A DNA stretch of 64,000 nucleotides from Acanthaster planci (GCF_001949145.1 NW_019091515.1:511930-575929), one strand, 5' to 3'. Positions 12,321 to 24,765 are shown, counted from the first letter of the stretch. A program made the numbers and translations. Notes: generated by a model not told the origin, from the letters alone.

Positions 12321-14089
12321 GCGCTATTGATTGTACCCTGGGGTGTTTATGGATGTAAAAGCAAGGGGTTAGCCAGTGAAAACAGATTTGTTTTATGGGA
12401 GCCGACAGGAGGGGGCCCAATGGAAGGCAGAAAAAGAAAAGAAAAAGAGAGAGATGGAAAAAGTCCCCGGGGAAGAAAGTGTAAACTATAAACAAGGGAA
12501 GTGCCACGCTCGGTGAAATCCACGCGCATGTTCTTCCTTAATATGTATACATGACCTTTAAAAAAAAAAAACTGTGCAGTTGTAAAATGCAACTTTCCGT
12601 TTGGGCTGATGATGATTCAGTGTGCTATTTTTGTTAAGATTTGTGGCAGTGAAAAGGCGGAGTTGTTTACCTCCCGAGGAGCTCGTAGCAGAAAGGGAGT
12701 CGAACCTAAACGGTACAAATTGGTTGTGACACGAGGCGTAACGTTTCGCCTTGTTTTGGTTCTGGGCTGTGTGCGGTGCCAGGCATGCATGGGGGGATAG
12801 GAGGAGGGATCCCACGCAACATAATTGAGCGTGCAGGTCATTTGTCATGCCCCAGAAAGCAGAGCAACGTTGCTCCAGATCGGAAGCAAGTCGACGGATA
12901 ATGCCAATGCAATGATGAACCTCCCATAAATGTGAAACCCAAGTATGACAGTAGGGCCTATAGTGCATTGGTGCTGGTACTGCCGAACAGTCAGTGGGGC
13001 AGACGTAGAATGGCTTGTTAATGGGTATACACTGTGGTTGTTGGGTCATGTCTTTGGATGTTTTTGCTTTCGTACGCATGTTATGCAGACGAGCGGCTGT
13101 CAAAAAGGAGGGATTCCTTCATTTTGTTGCCCATAGTCGGCTTGAATCAGATGGGAAGATTTTCCAAAGTTGGCCTGACCCCGTCTTCCGTCTTCCCACA
13201 TCTGTGCTTTTCCACCTTCCAATCCCTGTGCAAATCCCATACTGAACACCCTGCAAGCCGCATTCCTGACCGACATAAATCTTAATTGAAGCTTGACATT
13301 CTCACAGAAAGTATGTTTTTTATGAATGTTGGTGGTTTTATCATATGTAATTCCGTCTGTCGTCCCTTTCTCATAATTTTACCATCCTGATTAGTCAGGC
13401 CCTCTTGAAACTGGCATTGGTGTGTCATTTTTTTGTGGGGGGGGTCGGTAGTTGTTGGAAACATTTCTTTCTCTCCAAGGGGTGGGGGTCAGGTTGCAGA
13501 GAGGAAGCCTTACTAGATGCTCAATCGCTGACAGGCGGCGAAGCCCCCCCTCCCCGTGGGTCAGCACGTAATTACGCCCGATTGTAAGGGAAAACACAAA
13601 GGGGGAAATGAAGCCTGCCGCATTGAAGCTTCCTGACGCCGGAAAGTCAGAATTGCAGAATCTGGCGTGACGGACGAGGATGATAATCAGAGGTGTGGTG
13701 AGCCGTGATGCCATCAATGCTGGGTTGACTTCAAGGGGAAGGACCCAAGCGACCCGCATTTAAAACCTCCCCCACCCACCCGGCTACAGTTTTTGTCTTT
13801 CATCGTTAGGGATGGTTTGTCACCCCCTCAAGATCCCAGAGCATTCTTAATCCACCAGGACCATTTAGGGAGGATTTATTCAGGATTGGAAAAGACACAC
13901 ATAGAAACTTTGACACTGTTGTTTTACAAGGGAATATGCACCCTCACAGTGATGCGTGGAATTAGCTGTTTTTGTAATTTGCAGTTATCATATTTTTAGT
14001 TAAAATAAACTCAACTGTCACTGACAAATCCTTGTCCGAGTTAACCTTAGAAGAACCCGCAATAAAGGCCAGTGTGCTCAGATACATGT
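12321..14089. other. Non-coding stretch with a possible regulatory block at 13.6-13.75 kb
   Basis: Unique sequence, partly open on both strands between 12560 and 13100 but with no protein-like composition. At about 13560-13760 the sequence is of higher complexity (AGCACGTAATTACGCCCGA, GGCGTGACGG) and may be a regulatory element. No exon is supported. Confidence 0.4.
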
Positions 14090-14335
14090 ACATGTACTAT
14101 CAGCGCATTGACTACATGTGTATTGAGCTCATGTGCATTGAGCTCATGTACATGTACATGTACTATCAGCACATTGACTACATGTACATGTGCATTTACC
14201 TCATGTACATGTACTATCAGCACATTGACTACATGTGCATTGAGCTTATGTGCATGTACTATCAGCGCATTGACATGTGCATTGAGCTTATGTACATGTA
14301 CTATCAGCGCATTGACTACATGTGTATTGAGCTCA
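14090..14335. repeat. Irregular tandem repeat around TACTATCAGC(G/A)CATTGAC
   Basis: Five copies of TACTATCAGC(G/A)CATTGAC start at 14095, 14161, 14212, 14257 and 14299, separated by variable ACATGTACATG, ATTGAGCTCATG and TGCATTTACC spacers. Period shrinks from 66 to 51, 45 and 42 bp. The array ends exactly where the foldback element at 14336 begins. Confidence 0.85.
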
Positions 14336-14726
14336 TCTTAAAGAGCACATCTTAGGAAAACATGTTTTCTCTGATTTTATCTCTTCAACTAAATATGGAA
14401 GCATCCAAATTGAACGCAGCAAGCTTGCTTAAAAGGGCTTTATTCTGTTCGTGCCAAGGTGCAATTCTGAATGTAGATTGCGTGGCATGCACAATGGTTT
14501 ATCCACTGCAAACACAGGGCAAGGGTTCCCCTCGTTTTCTCTCTTTTCTCCAAATCTACATTCAGAATTCGCATCTTGGCATGAACAGAAAAAAAAGTCC
14601 TTTTTAGCTTGTTGTAGTTGAGCTCTGAAGACAAATTACACTGCGTTCGATTTGGGTGCTTCCACATCTGTTTGAACAGATAAAATCAGAAAAAAAGTAT
14701 GTTTTCCTCAGAGGTGCTCTTTAAGA
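14336..14726. mobile_element. Foldback element with long terminal inverted repeats
   Basis: A 391-bp element starts TCTTAAAGAGCAC and ends with its complement GTGCTCTTTAAGA. The arms continue inward almost to the centre: GGAAAACATG, CTGATTTTATCT, GGAAGCATCCAAATTGAACG, CCAAGGTGC and TTCTGAATGTAGATTG each recur complemented in reverse order between 14556 and 14710. The arms of about 155 bp are diverged, leaving a loop of roughly 65 bp near 14490-14555. No target-site duplication is obvious and there is no coding capacity. It is a foldback or MITE-type non-autonomous DNA transposon. Confidence 0.8.
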
Positions 14727-14896
14727 CCTATCATTGCCATGTACATTTTATGGCTGGAGCTCATGACATCAGAATACATGTGTGTAATTCCTTCAGTGTG
14801 AGAAAAACAGATGCCCTCCCTCAAACCTTTTTATGGGAATCTTTGTTGGATGTGTTGCCAGCTCAGAATCCCGAAATGCAAGTTTTGCTCAACATA

Positions 14897-14962
14897 ATCA
14901 CAGTAGCTCAGTAGAATGAGCTGCTGCATAACAAGGTTGAGGGTTCGAAACCCAACTTGGGA
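14897..14962 (+). repeat. tRNA-like sequence (degenerate tRNA or SINE head)
   Basis: An A box, TAGCTCAGTAG, matches TRGYNNARNNG, and a B box, GGTTCGAAACC, is perfect. They sit at tRNA spacing, with a clean D-stem (GCTC/GAGC). The acceptor, anticodon and T stems pair poorly, so this is not a functional tRNA. A T-rich run that could end Pol III transcription follows directly. It is most likely the tRNA-derived head of a SINE or a tRNA pseudogene. Confidence 0.55.
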
Positions 14963-15529
14963 TTCTTTTTTCTTTTTTTTTTTTGAAGTAGTTGGTTTCA
15001 AATACATGTGTACTGATGGATTTGTTCTTTATGCTCTCCTCGGAATCACAGGGTTTTTGTTTTTGAAAGGAAAATCATGCCCGACAACCTGCCCTTGGCC
15101 ATATTTCAGGGCTGTCTCTAACAGCAGTTCCAAAAGATGGACACCCAGAGGGAACCTTGATTCCAGTTTATGTCTGATTACCTCCCCTTCCCCCTCCCCC
15201 CAAGCCGGGACGAATTCATTCCCCCCCCCACATGGGAACCCTCCTGGCTCACTGTAGATTGTGGCCGTGTCGTATCCCCAATCCCTCTTGCTGGAGACAC
15301 TTATGCTTTTTCCAAATACCCACCCAAGGAATGGCAAGGCGAGAGGGCCCCAGCCCAAGGTATCAATTTTGCAGCTGACTGGCGGAGTACTCCTGACCCT
15401 GTTGCACTATGGCTGAAAACTGCCAACAAGAGATTCGCCTGTCAGTGCATTCAGGTTAAAGCCGCATGCCTCGTTCAAGATATATATAAACTTACTTTTG
15501 TATCTTAACCAAAAGTAACCAATCGATTG
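14963..15529. other. Non-coding stretch, nothing recognised
   Basis: Poly-T run (14972-14984), then mixed unique sequence with C-rich tracts (15180-15230). It has no splice-bounded open frame. Confidence 0.45.
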
Positions 15530-15727
15530 ACCAATCCAAAATCTCTCTCTATGCCACTTTTTATGCATTTATTGGAGACTGGACATAAGGTCCAACTCAG
15601 CCTTCAGAAGACATACCTCACGGTATGTCTTAGGCTGAGTAGGATCTTATGTCCACTCTCCAATAACCAATCAAGTAACCAATCCAAAATCTCAATATGC
15701 CACTTTTTATCTCGTTGTATGTCTTCA
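15530..15727. repeat. Palindromic tandem unit (period about 148 bp) cut by the assembly gap
   Basis: A 35-bp sequence at 15530-15564 (ACCAATCCAAAATCT...GCCACTTTTTAT) recurs at 15678-15710. Between the copies lies a near-perfect palindrome, 15570-15665. Its arms begin TATTGGAGA and end TCTCCAATA, include GGACATAAG/CTTATGTCC and ACTCAGCC/GGCTGAGT, and close on AGACATACC-tcac-GGTATGTCT. The second unit is truncated by the run of N, so this looks like the edge of a satellite-type array that the assembler could not cross. Confidence 0.7.
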
Positions 15728-16525
15728 NNNNNNNNNNNNNNNNNNNNNNNNNNNNNNNNNNNNNNNNNNNNNNNNNNNNNNNNNNNNNNNNNNNNNNNNN
15801 NNNNNNNNNNNNNNNNNNNNNNNNNNNNNNNNNNNNNNNNNNNNNNNNNNNNNNNNNNNNNNNNNNNNNNNNNNNNNNNNNNNNNNNNNNNNNNNNNNNN
15901 NNNNNNNNNNNNNNNNNNNNNNNNNNNNNNNNNNNNNNNNNNNNNNNNNNNNNNNNNNNNNNNNNNNNNNNNNNNNNNNNNNNNNNNNNNNNNNNNNNNN
16001 NNNNNNNNNNNNNNNNNNNNNNNNNNNNNNNNNNNNNNNNNNNNNNNNNNNNNNNNNNNNNNNNNNNNNNNNNNNNNNNNNNNNNNNNNNNNNNNNNNNN
16101 NNNNNNNNNNNNNNNNNNNNNNNNNNNNNNNNNNNNNNNNNNNNNNNNNNNNNNNNNNNNNNNNNNNNNNNNNNNNNNNNNNNNNNNNNNNNNNNNNNNN
16201 NNNNNNNNNNNNNNNNNNNNNNNNNNNNNNNNNNNNNNNNNNNNNNNNNNNNNNNNNNNNNNNNNNNNNNNNNNNNNNNNNNNNNNNNNNNNNNNNNNNN
16301 NNNNNNNNNNNNNNNNNNNNNNNNNNNNNNNNNNNNNNNNNNNNNNNNNNNNNNNNNNNNNNNNNNNNNNNNNNNNNNNNNNNNNNNNNNNNNNNNNNNN
16401 NNNNNNNNNNNNNNNNNNNNNNNNNNNNNNNNNNNNNNNNNNNNNNNNNNNNNNNNNNNNNNNNNNNNNNNNNNNNNNNNNNNNNNNNNNNNNNNNNNNN
16501 NNNNNNNNNNNNNNNNNNNNNNNNN
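15728..16525. other. Assembly gap (798 N)
   Basis: Unresolved bases. Any open frame running across it is an artefact. Its position next to a palindromic tandem unit suggests the repeat caused the break. Confidence 0.99.
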
Positions 16526-19500
16526 TTTGTATTCGTATTTGTATTCTATTTTTCCAAACACTGTGCTGAGTGCGGTTTTTTCTGCTGTTTGCAATCTACT
16601 CAATGGAATTTCTTCAGCAGCTCATGCATTCGCAACTCTCATGTTGGGGTGGCACTTTTTTAAAAAGGGCTTTAACAGTGCTTTGTTCATGGTAACAAAT
16701 ACAAGATGCATTGTTCATGCAGTTGGACTTTCAGTGCATAACGTCTCGATACAGACATTTGTAGTATGATCGATGCTGTAGCAAAGCAGTGTCTTGCCTT
16801 TATGTTGACAGTCCTCTCTTTCTGAAAGCGTTCTACAAAACATCCTCCGAAAAATTAAAGAGCCTTCTCCATTCCATTCCAGTTCAAAACTGCTACCGAC
16901 CCCAGGAATCGTAACTCAGCCCTTTACTGAGGGCTCCTTACAAATCCAGCTTCCTGTTTGCAAAAAAACAGCAACAGATTTTTGGCCTGGAAAAAATGGT
17001 TGCTTGATTGGCAGCAACTGATCAGATTTCAAGAGGGTCATCTAGACAGAAGGCAGAACTTGTAAGTGGGGGGGGGTTCTAGAGTGATCTTGAGAACTTT
17101 TTTTATGATCGAGTGGGAAATGTAAGATGAGAGAAAGTACAACTGCAGTAACTCAACCCAAACACTGCCCTGGAAATTGTTCATCAGTGAGAAAAGGGAA
17201 ATTGAATATCATTAAAAATCACCATGTAATATGATATTAAACAGGTTTTTAAATACTTTCTTGGCGGGAGTAATGAAATGGTCCCGTGATTGACAGAGCG
17301 ATTATTAATTTCTCATTGATGTCTATAGATACATTGTGGCAGTGGACAGACGTGGTGACATGTTGTACATACACATTTTAGGCTCTTGGCATGCGCTCAT
17401 GTGCTGGGGGGGGGATTGAGAGGAAACACAGGAGGCATGACAGGGAACAAAAGACAAGGAGGGCCCTTGTTTGCTGGGAAAGAGCTCTCACTGATCTGTG
17501 ATACCCAGGAACATGAAAGAAGGAGGGGGGGGGGAACTAGAGGAACATATGCCAGCTGCCTCATTCATCATCGGGCGGTGAGAGAAGTGAAGAAGGGAGA
17601 GGCTGGGACATGACAGGTGTTGGGTTGTTTACACACCATTGTGAGCTGTGCACCAGACTGTTGCTGAGTTTCTGTGCTTTTATTGTTTGACACCCTTCCC
17701 CCCCCACACACACACATATGTATACCTTTTCAAATGTGGAGAGGCAAAATTACATTGGCGGGGTTGTAAAGTACATGTACACACTCTGAGTGCATGTGTA
17801 TATCTGGAAGAAGAGCCTGCAGTACATGAATAGATACACGTCGCTTAGCGTGAGAATCTGTACAGTGTGGTTCCCGTTGTTGTGTGGAAAAGCCACATTT
17901 TGCAGAAAGCTTTGTTTTCTAGAGCCTGTTTCCTGAAACATGTTTTGAACAAAGTACACATAATTCACTGGAGGGAGTGTTTATTTTACAGTCCTTGGGA
18001 AAAATCCCAGGTTTCACTTGACGAGGTAAAATGCATGTGAACTGCTACAGGTATCTGTTAGCAAAGAGACATCGCGAAAAATTAAAAGCTGGAAAGGCAG
18101 ATGTGGAACCCTCTGGACTGCGTTATTGCAGTGCAAGGATTTGCCAAACCCTCAAGAGCAGGTGCTCCTTAATTCCTACCACGGCTCATCGTAGAAATGA
18201 CCACTTCCCCTCTGAGAGTCCAAGATAACGATAAGGAGAAATTGATTCCTCAAGCCTCGTCCTTAATACCAGCCCGCAACCCCCCCCCCCACTTTCTTGA
18301 TATCCTTCATCAGTTCTCTTGCCCGGGTAGCTTGGAGTTACAGCTCCGCGAGATGCCCTCTTTATCTGTTGTAGTGATCGACAAAGCCCCCCATTAGAGG
18401 AGGATGGGTTTTTTTCTCTGCTAGTCCTTGCTCTGAGAAGGGAGGGGGGGTTTGCCGGAGATTTTGAGGTCACTTCAGGATGGACAATTAGATTTGAGGA
18501 GCAGAGGGCTGAGTGAGTCCACAGTGCACAAGGCAGTGTTGCTCCCTGGTCATGGTGAGTGTCAGGATGGGTAAACTTCAGTCATTCTCTTGTCATGTCG
18601 TTCTTGTGCCGCTAGAAGAGGATCTGGACTTAAAAACTTTCCGTGAAAATTTTGCTCTTGGTTCACCAGCAAGGGCAGGTTCGATCAGTAACAATTCGTT
18701 AACCAAATTTTCCTGTGATGCATTGTATATTTCATGCTTACGTTACCAGTCAAAAGCTCCCGTTGATTGACAGTTTGTCAATGATTTAACTTACCCAAAG
18801 CTGCCCAGTTAAAATCATTCTCGTAAGAAGGTAACAGGATAGTTACTCGTCCAAGCAAAGTCATGCAAATAGACCATTTCAGGCCTTTCTCCATGTGCGA
18901 GATTGTCATTAATAGCATCTTCCATGTTTCTGTAATGGGTTTCACAAGTGAAACGGTATGCCAGCTTTTCTTCCCAAGCCGTGACATGTAGGCAGTACTG
19001 TACATGTATATTTCCCTTGAGGGGCGGGGACACTCCGCTCGTGTGTTCATACTGGTACGGTAGTTGTGTGACTAAGCACATGTTGAACAGTAGTTATTGT
19101 TGGGACGTTCATTATGGAGACAAATTTGTGTCCCTACACATTCAACTCGGTCGAGAAATTCCTAAACCCCCCCATTTCCCCCCCCCCCCCATCTGGGACC
19201 CACCAAGGCGTAGGTGTTTGTGTGCAAGTGATACAGAATACACACCGGTAAATGTGGGAAGTTTGTAGCACATTCCCATGGCCACTGGCTGCAGAGTACC
19301 AGTGGTGTTCAATTGTTGCCCCACTCTCTCTCTGAGATCAAGGAGGGTACCGGTACATGCACTCCTGCAGGTCGGAAGATCAGCTTCCTTGATGCAGAGT
19401 GTATGTGCACTAAACAATGCAATAGTTTGTGACAAATATCAGTACGTGTTGATAATTGATATGTGAATATCACTGCTGATAGCCAGCCGTCATGAGGAAG

Positions 19501-19555
19501 CAATTACCGGCGCTCTTCTCACTTAAGTCCCCGACAGCTCAGGACCAAGTTCTTC
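16526..19555. other. Non-coding stretch, nothing recognised
   Basis: AT-rich unique sequence with G-rich (17068-17077, 17524-17535) and C-rich (17699-17706, 18281-18290, 19180-19190) homopolymer runs. Short GT-AG-like pairs (for example 18530-18560) lack good acceptors. No feature is supported. Confidence 0.45.
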
Positions 19556-19559
19556 CCCC

Positions 19560-19750
19560 CCCCTTCTTTCTGACCAAATGCCGGAGTAAGCGGCCAACTA
19601 ATCCTAGTGAAGAGCTCCCCGAGATTGCCTGCCCGTGTAACACGATATCGGCCATCGCTCGCGATGCTGTGGCCCCTCCGTGCGCGGCGCATTTGCCTAA
19701 TCTCCCACAATCGCCTCCCACCCTAATGCTTGGGGATTGGACATTATCTT
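19560..19750. promoter_or_regulatory. Possible conserved non-coding block, CpG-rich
   Basis: A locally GC- and CpG-rich segment (ACACGATATCGG, ATCGCTCGCGATG, GTGCGCGGCGCA) with CAACTAATCC and CATTTGCCTAATC words. It is open on both strands without protein-like composition. In this AT-rich context it stands out as a candidate enhancer or alternative promoter. Confidence 0.25.
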
Positions 19751-20089
19751 GAGGGGGGGGATGTTGTAACTTGTAAAGTACTGGAGACCAAAATCATCAA
19801 GACTCCGATCTTTAAAAAAAATAGAGCATGCATTCAAGTTGATGTTCGTGTCCGTTTAGTTTCATTGCTTTGAACCCGGAAAGTTGAAACATTTCCATGA
19901 TTTTAATAGTGATAAAGCCAGCATGAAAGTAAAAAAATTTCTTGAGAAATTTTAAAAACTTTGATTACTTTTTGAGTATCTTTCATTAGACCCAAATACA
20001 GAAAAGGTCCAGTGTCCATACAATGAAGTGGAATTCCCGGAGTGAAATTACACTTGGCATCGATTTTTGAAGCCCAAGAATGCTCATGT

Positions 20090-20270
20090 TTTCCCTGTCG
20101 TGCCAGGCCGTTTATCAAGATTGCTGATGGCAAGCTTATATTGATCTGCGAGGAAAGTGGATTTGTCAGAGTAATCGTGTTAGTGCATATTACCTGATCG
20201 GAGAGATTTGCTCCGATAATGGCACGGGGCCCCCTCGCCTTTGAAGCGGGATGTTTTGTCCAGTATGCTG
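20090..20270. promoter_or_regulatory. Possible conserved non-coding block
   Basis: High-complexity sequence with CTTATATTGATCTG, GTAATCGTG, ATTACCTGATC, TCCGATAATGG (GATA-like) and CGCCTTTGAAGC (TCF/LEF-like) words. It has no coding frame. The call is by appearance. Confidence 0.25.
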
Positions 20271-20960
20271 ACACCACCTACACTTGTATTTGTCCTTCAC
20301 AACGTAACAGTTGGGCTTCTTAATAGCAAAGTACTTTCAAGATGAAATACATACGTGGAATAGCCTGAGCTCAATTTCAAACACTGAGTACTGATTGTTT
20401 AGGCTTGGTAATGTGCCTTTTTGTTTTGTTTTAAGTTCCATAACTTGTCGTACTGCACTCACCTTTACCATACTTTCACTAGCTGACACAAATTTCTGCA
20501 AGCATGCTCTGATTTGCCATCAAAAGGGTTAACTCGGAATGCATCCCGACAACTGTACAAATTCACTTTGTCATTCATAGATCATTCGGTTTCCTGCACA
20601 TTCAGAGCAAATTATGCTTCCATCGTCAACAGGAGGCATTGTGGGCAGCAGCGACGCATTTCTGAAACAGGATTTCTAAATTACCGCTCCATATGGCAGG
20701 ATCAGGTTTAGGGTAGTCTCGGGACAATTCAGTTGATGACATTAGCTCCCAAGTGCCTCGTTTGCCAGGTGGAATCAATTTGGCCTCTGCAAGTCCCAAA
20801 TTGCCTGGCCAGACTTTCTTTTTTTTTTCCTCTCCATCTTATTTTAGGTTTTTTTTTTTCTTCTTTACGGAGTTGGATAAGATGTAACAACTCGCAGCAG
20901 ATTTCCTCTGTCGGATTTCACCAGGATCTGATGGAGCTCTGATTTGAGATGTGGATTGGG
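20271..20960. other. Non-coding stretch, nothing recognised
   Basis: Unique AT-rich sequence with T-rich tracts at 20818-20862. No exon or repeat is supported. Confidence 0.45.
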
Positions 20961-21290
20961 CGCAGGTGCTCTGGGCTGTGAATCATTGGCTAGGGGGGGG
21001 ATGTAGGGCTGGCAGGTACAAGGTTTGGGCCCTCCAGGAGTAAGCATACAATCTGAGGCTGTGAATCACTGATTTGCTGTCTGGTGGATTGTGAGGTTTG
21101 GGGGGGCAAGGAATGTCGTCTCAGGCTATGAATTGTTGAGTTGCAGCCTGCAAATAGTGAGCTTTTGCTCCACAGAGCCAAGGAGGTAATCGGAGGCTCT
21201 GAAACATGAACTTCGCAGGTCAGTGACTGTGAGGTCTGGTTCTTTGGAGCTACTGTAGGAGGTAGCCCAGAGGTTGTAAAATATTGATGG
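20961..21290. repeat. Diverged tandem-like repeat around GGCTGTGAATCA
   Basis: The words GGGCTGTGAATCATTG, GAGGCTGTGAATCACTG, CAGGCTATGAATTGTTG and GGAGGCTCTGAAACATG recur at roughly 60-90 bp spacing, each followed by G-rich sequence and GTGAGGTTTG or GTGAGGTCTG. This suggests four heavily diverged units of one tandem repeat. Confidence 0.4.
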
Positions 21291-24200
21291 CCAGACGGGC
21301 AAGTACATGTACATGAACGAGGTGAGATTCCATTAAGCGAAGAGACAGTTTATAGATTTGAATCTTTGTTGGCCAGAGATTATGAGGTTAAACACTGCAA
21401 AGCATAACTTCGCATGAGGTTTTTAATAATGGACTCTTGGGAAGGAGACCGTTGAGGTTTTACTGCATGGTCCATGTTGTACCCTGCATATCGTACTGGT
21501 TTTGTTCCGCCCATTGTGCTGTGTTATATGTAAAATGTACAGCTGCAAAATTCACTGTCAGTTGAAAAGTGGCCTGTTTGCATCCTATTGGGATCGTGAC
21601 ATGTGTTTAACTGTGACCATACTCATTATGTTTTCCAGGTCCCTTTCAATTGCCGACTGTTTTCAAGATGGCATACATAACGAGGACTGCTGCTGACAAA
21701 GTTCCACTTGCTCTTAAATATTTGGTAACTCACCCAGCTGCAGAAATTGATGTCCCCACATTCAAAACAACACCCCCCCATAAACACTTGGCAGGCCATC
21801 TGTACCGCTCATCAAGTTTGTTTGAAGATAAATTAGTGATCATGCTCACACTTATGGAACTGTGGAAAAGTGTAGTGCACCTGTGCCCCACCGTGGTCCC
21901 ACGTACCATGAGGCTGAAAGCTGAACTGTCTCTGGTTTTGACAAGAGAATGTGCAGGTTGACTTTATAGGGCAATGCAAATGTTCTAATACGAAGCTGAA
22001 GTCAACATTATGGTATTTATTTGACTTCAGAGACACGTCCCAGATATCGTCCCATGTTGGGACTTGTGAATAAATTGTGCATGATAATCTGATCCTGGGT
22101 ACATAGATTTAGAATCAGAGCTGCCCTGAAGTCACACACAATAGTTCTTAAAATCCAACATTTCTTTTATATTCTGTAATGAAAATTCAGCTCTAAAACT
22201 GATAAGGCTCCTTCTCCGTCTGGCTTGGGAAGGGGGGGGGAGACAGAAAGAAAAAATGACTGTATCTGTTGAGTGAATGCTTTCCTAGCACTCCATTCCA
22301 GGCCTATAAGTGTCCCTCCTTCACTTCTCAGAAAAAAAAAAATTGACAGAAGATTAATCATGCTTGAAAATAGGAGCCAGGGCAATAAAGTTGTCAGGCC
22401 TGGTGTGAACCAGCAGAGCTAGCAGTTAGATATCAGATACCGATGTTGACAGAGCAGCCTGCACTATGCACCCCCCTCTGATAATTACAAGATAACTTTG
22501 GGAACACAGAAATGGAGGGGGCAGAAAGAGCCCTGGGAACAAAAAACCGGGCCAGAGTGCTCACTGCAGTTTGTTGTGTTGGGACCGTTGTTGAGTGCAG
22601 CAGTCTGCTTTCAGTGTGTTACTGTGCTTGGAAAGTACACTGTACATGTACATGCCATGTAAAAAGATCAGTTGCCCTTTGGTCCAGCTGTCGGCGTTAC
22701 CAGGTAGCAAGTAATACAGGCCAAATATCATTTCTACCTCATTTTTTTTATGTGGCCAATTGAAAATGACAGCCTCTCCATACCTGTGTCACACAATCCT
22801 TGATCTTTCATTCTTGTAGCACAGATGCTTTTAATTGTAGGCCCTAACAGGCATATAAAAACTCTCAAGATCCATTAGGTTTACTGAAGAAGTTGCATTG
22901 TGCAAAAGCAGTTTCTGTCTCGTTTAATGCACATCATGAATTTTGTTTAGCAAAATGTCGTAATCCCTGTGTGAGTTTGACAACATAACAGGTTGGATTG
23001 CCACAGGTGGCATACCAGTCTCAAGAGTCCCGAGTGTCATCAAATTGTCAGCTTCATCAATCTTTTGGGGGGGTTGGAAGAAGACATTATTGCATCAACA
23101 TTTGCATCAGGAATCATTTTTATAGTGTTATTAAATCCTGCTAACAGGCTGTAGGTCTGGTTACCTGCTGTGGTCATGGTGTAAGGGTAGGAATGTGAAG
23201 GGGTTACCCCTGGCCCCCTCCCATCGTTTTGGCTCTGTCCCAGTTTTTAACCCTTCACTCCCGCAGCAACACCACAGTGCAAAGCAACTCTTCATAAATT
23301 GCTCAGTTCGCCTTTAAATAAGAAATCGAAATCATCCGTCGGCACGGAAACATAAGTATCCGGTGACCCAAGGGCTGACCCCTGCACCATTTATCACTCC
23401 CCGGATGACAGGTTATATGTGTATGTGTGTCAATAAAGCTGGGGGGTTGCCAGGCGATACCCAAGGGGTCCTGCCCTCTGGGGGCTTATTGGCAGCCGGC
23501 TCCCTGTTTGCTCTGGTTTTGAAGCAAGGGGGTCCCCAGTGGGTTGTTTCTGGGCAGGCAGTGTTGCAGACACTCCACCACTTGTAGCCATCCAAAATAA
23601 ACAAGTGTCATTTGATGAACTTGGTAGTAAATTCATTGAATTTTTTTTCCCTCCCTGTCCCCTTGGTCTTTCTCCCCCCCCCCCTTGCAGGGCCTGTCAT
23701 TTGGAGTCAGGCATAAATTTCACCCCTGCACAATTCCATCCTTGCCCCTTAAACCCTTCCATCCATAAATTTTACTTTTGGAGAGAGGAGCCAAAAATCT
23801 CCATGGCTACAGCACTGCAGCTGGTACCTCCACGTGAGCTCTAGAGTACATGTACATGGTCTTGTTTTTCTGAAGTGCTTTTTGATGCTTTTTTCCCTCT
23901 CTATCTCTCTATTTCGATCGTCTCTCTTGTCGGCTACCAAATCCAGTCCGGGTGATAAGATGGATTTCTGGGTTATTTTCCTAAAAAGGCTTGTTTTGAA
24001 GAAGCACCTGTCTTGATTAGATCTTTTGTGTCGGCTTATCTGCCGTGCCCTGAAAAATGATACAGAGGGTTTGTAGGACAGGCACTACACCGTTTCTAAG
24101 TTGAAGAAACAATGATAAATAGACAGATGGGAGATTAAATGGATATTGATGGCTTTCATATCTGAAAGCAATTTTTTCCCCCGGCTTTTAAAAGGGAACA

Positions 24201-24765
24201 CTCATTCAGTGCCGCATTGAGCGATTTTTGTCTTAAATTGTTTCTCGATAACAAATACTATAATCTCCTACAGCTGGCAGGTTCGTGTCTTTTGGAAGAA
24301 AACATGGCAAGAACAAAGTTACCTCTGGAAAGATAAATTGAGAGAGATGAATCCAGACTCAAACTTGTCAACTCAGGAAACAATTCCCACTGTCGACTGT
24401 AATCCCGCTTCAAATAAATTGTCACTAGATGGCATCTGGATGCCCTTAGTTTATCTACACAAGGCTTCAGTGAATCAGTCATCTTTCTCCAACAGTCTGT
24501 GCTGTGATTGCCATCAGTATCAACAGTTTTCAGTTGCTGTACAAAAAAAAATTCCCGTGTAATTTTCTTCTCGGCTCTAAAAACTATCAAATTTCAAGGA
24601 TTCTGATGAGTGCTCTGGTTGGTCTTTTAGGTTCCTTTACTTGGAGGGACGTCAGATTTCTTTGCAGTTCATTGTCACACTCGTGAAGGGAGAACTTTTT
24701 GTTCCAGTTAAAAAAACATAGAGCTGCTCACCGATACAGCGTTCAGGGCCTACATAAGCTCCCTC
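21291..24765. other. Non-coding stretch, nothing firm recognised
   Basis: AT-rich unique sequence. The 23.2-23.5 kb segment is somewhat more complex and could be regulatory. No exon with two good splice borders is seen on either strand. Confidence 0.4.

Noticed and set aside
12558-13103. 181-codon minus-strand open frame
   Set aside because: Peptide composition is random-like (rich in His, Cys, Gln), no domain; overlapping open frames on the other strand.
14897-14962. A functional tRNA gene
   Set aside because: Promoter boxes are intact but acceptor, anticodon and T stems do not pair.
15527-16663. Long open frames of 290-378 codons
   Set aside because: They consist almost entirely of N from the assembly gap.
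18530-18559. 30-bp phase-0 exon candidate ending ATG|GTGAGT
   Set aside because: The acceptor lacks any pyrimidine tract.
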